The position numbers were made by a program, and so were the translations under genes. A stretch of 64,000 nt of DNA from contig DATBHR010000077.1 in NCBI GenBank assembly GCA_036557365.1, positions 248,001 through 312,000 of the forward strand, written 5' to 3'. Positions 60,444-64,000 of this stretch are shown in pieces. The DNA is from DATKHR01 sp036557365 (GTDB lineage Bacteria > Acidobacteriota > Vicinamibacteria > Vicinamibacterales > CAVVIG01). The notes under the pieces were generated by a model that was given only the letters and a program-made list of their open reading frames with translations, did not search any database and had not been told where the DNA came from. Position 1 is the stretch's first letter. Every line of letters begins with the position of its first letter.

Positions 60444-61094
60444 CTACTTGAACGACGCGCCCGCGCCGATGACGAGCAGCGTCGTGTGCGGGCTGCCCGG
60501 GTTGCCAAGATACGGAGGACCCTGGCTGATCGCGTAGAAGCGGACGTCGAAGCTGAATGCGAGGTGCGGCCTGGCGAACCACCTCGCGCCGCCGCCGTAA
60601 TTCAGCGTCTTCAGGCGTTCGGTGTCGGACGCAAATGGTTCGTCGCGGCCGGCAGGAATGATCGACCACTGCGAGACGCCCAGGCCGCCGCTGATGTAGC
60701 TCCAGCCGTGCGCCGAACCGAAGTTGAATGACAGCTGTGGCGACGCGGTCAGGAATTTCTCGTGCACCGGCCGCAGCGTGTCGTTGCCTTCGGGCGGCGT
60801 ACTGTTCGCGCGGCTGGCCGCGAGCTCACCGCCGATGCCGAACGTGATCGCCCGCCACCGCAGCGGATACACGTGCACGGCCGCCTGAAATCCCAGTCCG
60901 CGTCCGGGAAGTTCGGCGAGCTCGAGCTGACGGCTGTCGGCGAGCGCCTGCGTGCTCGGGAAGCCCGGGAACGTCGCGTGAAGATCAAAGGCGAGCAGCG
61001 GAATGAGCGGCGGCGGCTCCTGCGCGTGCAACGGTGCCGAAAGAATCAACAGCAGCGTGATCGAGAGGCAGGACGTCCGCCGAGCGAAGCGCAT
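60444..61094 (-). CDS. outer-membrane beta-barrel protein
   Basis: 216 residues with a signal peptide (SITLLLILSAPLHAQ). Alternating hydrophobic strands are visible (GLGFQAAVHVYPLRWRAITFGIGGELA, PQLSFNFGSAHGWSYISGGLGVSQW, HLAFSFDVRFYAIS, TTLLVIGAGASFK), compatible with an eight-stranded OmpA/OMP_b-brl barrel. It follows the sulfatase gene by 21 bases. Function unknown. Confidence 0.78.
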   Translation of the reverse strand: MRFARRTSCLSITLLLILSAPLHAQEPPPLIPLLAFDLHATFPGFPSTQALADSRQLELAELPGRGLGFQAAVHVYPLRWRAITFGIGGELAASRANSTPPEGNDTLRPVHEKFLTASPQLSFNFGSAHGWSYISGGLGVSQWSIIPAGRDEPFASDTERLKTLNYGGGARWFARPHLAFSFDVRFYAISQGPPYLGNPGSPHTTLLVIGAGASFK

Positions 61095-61115
61095 CGCGTG
61101 CGGCCATTGTACTCG

Positions 61116-63581
61116 TCATTTGCGATCCTCCGGCGTCGCCGCCAGGCGCGCGCGCAGTTCGAGCTGCAAATCCGAACGGACGACCAGCGACGAGATCTCG
61201 CGCAGGCGACTCGCCTCGCGATCCCCTTCGACGCACGCCGCCGGATCGGCCTCGCTGCCGTCGGCCGCGTAGCAGGAGCGTGCACTGCCGTCTGTGATGA
61301 ACAGATGATGGTCGTCGATCCACTCGCCGTACGGACGAAGGACCGGTCCCTCGAGATCCGGTGCGAGCAGATTGCGACCGACATACGGGAGATCGGCGGC
61401 ATCGATGCCGAGAATTGAGAGGAGCGTCGGCGCCATGTCGGTCTGCCCCGCCGCGCGGACCACGTCGCCGGTCAGCCTGCGGTCTCCTGCGCGCGCGGAT
61501 GCGGGCACGCGGACGAACAACGGAATTCGATCGTTCATCGTCCACGCGATGCGTCCGAGCGGAATCCCGATCGTCCTCGCCAGGCTGTCGCTCCGGGTGA
61601 AACCGGCGTCGTGATCGCCGAACACCACGACGACGCTCTTGTCGAGGAGACCGTTCGCGTCGAGCGACCGGACGAACGCGTCGAGCGCTTCGTCGAAGAA
61701 ATGCATCGTGTGCAGGTAGTTGCCGATCGGCGTCTCCTCGAGCGGCCCGAGCTTGAGCACCTTGTACGCGGCGGGAAAATCGTCGAACGGATGATGGAGC
61801 GACAACGTGATCAGCCACGCCGCAAACGGTTGGTGGAGCGTGTCGAGCGCGGGAACGGTCTGCTGGAGAAAATCGCGATCGTTCAGCCCCCAGCCGATCT
61901 GTTCGGTCATCGTGAAATCCTGCTCGAAGAGGCTTTTCCGGAATCCGTAGGCCGGGTGCATGACCTGGCGATTCCAGAATCCGGGCTCAAATGCGACCGC
62001 CGACAGCGTCGAGTACCCGTTTTCGGCGAGCACCCTCGGCAGAGCCGCGTAATGGTTGCCTGGATAGCGAAACGCGACCGCGCCGTGATCGAGCGGCAGG
62101 AGTGACGTCATCGCCGTGAACTCGGCATCCGACGTGCGCCCTTCGTTGGTTTCGTCCGTCACATTCCGGAAGCGCAGCGCGTCGCCGCTCCACGTACGCA
62201 GATGCGGCATGACGTCCTGTCCTTCGATCCGAAGGTCGACGACGAAGTCCTGCAGCGATTCCACCTGGACGACGATCAGGTTCAAGCCGCGGGCGACACC
62301 GAATGACGGCGCCGCCGGACCGGCGCGCAGCGCGGCCCTATCGTGGAACCACGCCTCGGCCACACGGATCTCCGCGTCGGTCGCCGAGCGGCGGAGCCAC
62401 GTGGATCGCGCGTAGTTCCAGGCATCGAACGCGTGGAATCCGAACAGGCCGAGCTGCTCGACGACCGCGCGATCGCGAAACGTCTGTGCGAAGGACGTCG
62501 ACGCGAGCACGCGCGGCGCCGACAGCGGCACGCCGGCCAGCGACAGCGCAGCGATGACAGACGCGGCGGCCGCAACGCGGTGGCCGAGCGCCGGTATCGG
62601 CTGCGTGCTCCTCGACAAGCGGACGGCGAGCCAGATCGCCAGCGGCCAGTCGGCGACGATCCAGATGAGGATCGGCGACAGCAGGCTGCGGATGGAGCCC
62701 CACACATGACCCGTCTGTCGCGCGGCGAGCATCGCCGGCGCGGAAAGTACGTCACCGAAAAACCGGTAGTAGACGACGTCGCCGAGCACGAGCAGCGATC
62801 CGAAGATGCCAACGCCGACGAGCGACCAGACGCGGACGCGGCGCGGCAGCAGCAGCAAGCCGAGGATGGACGGCAGCAGCGCGGCAACCGCAATCAGCCA
62901 GTACGCGACGGCGGTCGGCTCGAGCAGCGCTTCGTGAATCACGATGAACGGCTTGCACGCGAGACACGCCGTGCACCACGCGGCATCGGCGATCGTCGCG
63001 TAGCGCCACCGCTGTTGCCTTGCGGCGATGAGACCGACGAGCGCGACGACAAACGGGATAGGCGCGGCGATCCAGGCGGGCGGCGGCAGCACCACGACGA
63101 GCGTCCTCTCGGCGCGAGGTGAGCTCTGCGAGAACCATTCGACGCCCTCGTCGACCATGTCCCACTGGATCCAGTACAGGCCGGGCGAAGGCGGCGGCAG
63201 CAGACGCGCTTCGAGCTTGACGCTGGAGCCGGGCGGAATCGTCGTGCCCAGCTCCGTCCTGATGCCGTTCTGGTACGGCACGTCCCACCGCGAGCGCGAC
63301 GCGATCTCGCGCGGGATACACCACAGCCAGTGATACGAGACGTGGATTTGCTCGGGCTGCCACGTGCGGGAGCCCGTATTGACGAACCCGAGCGGAACGG
63401 TCGTTTCGCGCGTCGCCACGAGCAGTCGCGGCGACGATCCCTCGAGCGCGAACGCGAAAGTGTAGGGCGGTGGCGGAACGCGACGGCAGCCCGCCAGAAG
63501 CAACGCAGCGGCCGCGGCAGCCACGGAGAGAAACACGCGTCCCGCGGCCCGGGGACGAAGTCGGGTGGTACGTGTGGTCAA
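61116..63581 (-). CDS. LtaS-like membrane sulfatase with N-terminal lipoprotein region
   Basis: 821 residues from TTG 63581. The signal ends in a lipobox (LLLAGC), followed by a beta domain (VPLGFVNTGSRTWQPEQIHVSYHW) and then several membrane helices (about 170-370). A sulfatase/alkaline-phosphatase domain follows with LIVVQVESLQDFV, EGRT483-SDAEF (catalytic Thr as in lipoteichoic acid synthases) and VVVFGDHDAGF. LtaS relatives in Gram-negatives move phosphoglycerol or phosphoethanolamine onto glycans or lipids. The target is unknown here. Confidence 0.88.
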   Translation of the reverse strand: MTTRTTRLRPRAAGRVFLSVAAAAAALLLAGCRRVPPPPYTFAFALEGSSPRLLVATRETTVPLGFVNTGSRTWQPEQIHVSYHWLWCIPREIASRSRWDVPYQNGIRTELGTTIPPGSSVKLEARLLPPPSPGLYWIQWDMVDEGVEWFSQSSPRAERTLVVVLPPPAWIAAPIPFVVALVGLIAARQQRWRYATIADAAWCTACLACKPFIVIHEALLEPTAVAYWLIAVAALLPSILGLLLLPRRVRVWSLVGVGIFGSLLVLGDVVYYRFFGDVLSAPAMLAARQTGHVWGSIRSLLSPILIWIVADWPLAIWLAVRLSRSTQPIPALGHRVAAAASVIAALSLAGVPLSAPRVLASTSFAQTFRDRAVVEQLGLFGFHAFDAWNYARSTWLRRSATDAEIRVAEAWFHDRAALRAGPAAPSFGVARGLNLIVVQVESLQDFVVDLRIEGQDVMPHLRTWSGDALRFRNVTDETNEGRTSDAEFTAMTSLLPLDHGAVAFRYPGNHYAALPRVLAENGYSTLSAVAFEPGFWNRQVMHPAYGFRKSLFEQDFTMTEQIGWGLNDRDFLQQTVPALDTLHQPFAAWLITLSLHHPFDDFPAAYKVLKLGPLEETPIGNYLHTMHFFDEALDAFVRSLDANGLLDKSVVVVFGDHDAGFTRSDSLARTIGIPLGRIAWTMNDRIPLFVRVPASARAGDRRLTGDVVRAAGQTDMAPTLLSILGIDAADLPYVGRNLLAPDLEGPVLRPYGEWIDDHHLFITDGSARSCYAADGSEADPAACVEGDREASRLREISSLVVRSDLQLELRARLAATPEDRK

Positions 63582-63595
63582 TCGAACGATTGACC
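63576..63595. repeat. perfect 9-bp inverted repeat over the sulfatase start codon
   Basis: GGTCAATCG and CGATTGACC are separated by AA. The TTG start codon of the sulfatase gene (63581-63579) lies within one arm. The symmetry would suit a dimeric repressor operator, or an RNA hairpin that hides the start codon. Confidence 0.6.
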
Positions 63596-63655
63596 CCAGA
63601 GTACCAGATTACGGTTGCACGCTGAGACTCGTCGCGTTCGACGGTCGAGGTGGCC

Positions 63656-64000
63656 TCAGCGCTCCGTGTCTTCGTTTGTGTTCAACGGCCGAACGAAGAC
63701 GCTGCGGCGCGGGGGCGGCATCGGCGATCCCGCGCCCTTCACCGACCGCCAGATGATCTCGTTCAGCAGAACCTCCGGCGTCCGGTCCTCCTCGACGAAG
63801 TTCATCGCTAACGATTCCTTTGCGCCGAACGCGGACGCGAGGTTCTTCTCGTCCATCGGCACACGCGGCATCTGGCGCTGATACGCGCCGAGGTTCGGCG
63901 TGCCGGCGAACGCGTTGAACAGCGGCAGCGCCGACGCGTCGTACTGGCTCATCGGCTCGAGGCCGAGGATCAGTTCCATCGTGCGCAGCACGCCGGACGT
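63656..64000 (-). CDS. phosphoesterase family protein, C-terminal end only
   Basis: About 114 residues ending at TGA 63656; the 5' part lies beyond the right edge. The tail reads VLRTMELILGLEPMSQYDASALPLFNAF and LLNEIIWRSVKGAGSPMP, which matches the C-terminus of large YncE/alkaline-phosphatase-type phosphoesterases common in acidobacteria. The catalytic centre is not in the window. It is transcribed toward the sulfatase gene, 75 bases away. Confidence 0.75.
   Translation of the reverse strand, partial: TSGVLRTMELILGLEPMSQYDASALPLFNAFAGTPNLGAYQRQMPRVPMDEKNLASAFGAKESLAMNFVEEDRTPEVLLNEIIWRSVKGAGSPMPPPRRSVFVRPLNTNEDTER

Overview
The window is about 64 kb of high-GC, densely coded bacterial DNA. 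No intergenic gap exceeds about 200 bases. Two family signatures point to the phylum Acidobacteriota: a secreted VWFA-related protein of the acidobacterial type at 4.0-4.9 kb, and two acidobacterial duplicated orphan permeases (ADOP, MacB/FtsX-like) at 31.7 and 58.0 kb. Many secreted amidohydrolases and NHL-repeat proteins and frequent GTG/TTG starts fit this. A class such as Vicinamibacteria is my guess only. No phage, transposase, CRISPR array, rRNA or replication origin is visible.

Layout. 0-2.5 kb (minus): 3'-truncated ABC ATPase, HD-domain protein, glutamate symporter GltS. 2.5-4.0 kb (plus): APC permease. 4.0-12.4 kb (minus): a run of deoA, nupC, punA, an ABM-cytidine deaminase fusion, mtnA, tsaD, yjbQ, a NUDIX hydrolase and a VWFA protein; the first five form a nucleoside salvage/catabolism block. 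12.4-19.2 kb (plus): HEAT-repeat protein and HD-GYP protein that share an N-terminal domain, an alkyltransferase-like protein, ECF sigma factor, zinc-finger anti-sigma factor, DUF4097 protein and a small secreted protein. 19.3-27.7 kb (minus): the elongasome cluster mreB-mreC-mreD-mrdA-rodA plus the RNase G gene, preceded by a GAF-GGDEF diguanylate cyclase. 27.8-31.6 kb: convergent PpiD-type foldase and SppA. 31.7-36.5 kb: ADOP permease, small secreted protein, tRNA-Leu(CAG), TPR-DUF2914 protein and a small protein. 36.7-40.8 kb: sugar ABC importer operon (lipoprotein, two permeases, ATPase). 40.8-42.6 kb: subclass B3 metallo-beta-lactamase-like protein, GNAT acetyltransferase and a small His/Trp-rich exported protein. 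43-47.8 kb: two NHL proteins in tandem, an amidohydrolase and a beta-hydroxyacid-type dehydrogenase. 47.8-51 kb: amino-acid ABC importer with binding protein fused to permease, and a glycerol facilitator. 51-55 kb: a peroxiredoxin with an in-frame UGA, PIG-L deacetylase, MFS transporter and DUF4389 protein. 55-64 kb: large amidohydrolase, lipoprotein, second ADOP permease, outer-membrane barrel, LtaS-like sulfatase and the 3' end of a phosphoesterase.

Two things stand out. First, the peroxiredoxin at 51.4-52.0 kb has TGA exactly where the peroxidatic cysteine belongs, followed by a hairpin that fits the bacterial SECIS pattern, so it is very probably a selenoprotein that gene callers would split. 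Second, several spacers (8.0, 19.3, 20.9, 29.8, 45.5 and 50.1 kb) are filled with short tandem words and their own reverse complements. The words differ between sites, but the 8.0 and 50.1 kb copies share a recognisable core, so these look like a dispersed intergenic repeat family. Translational coupling by GTGA or ATGA overlaps is unusually common throughout.
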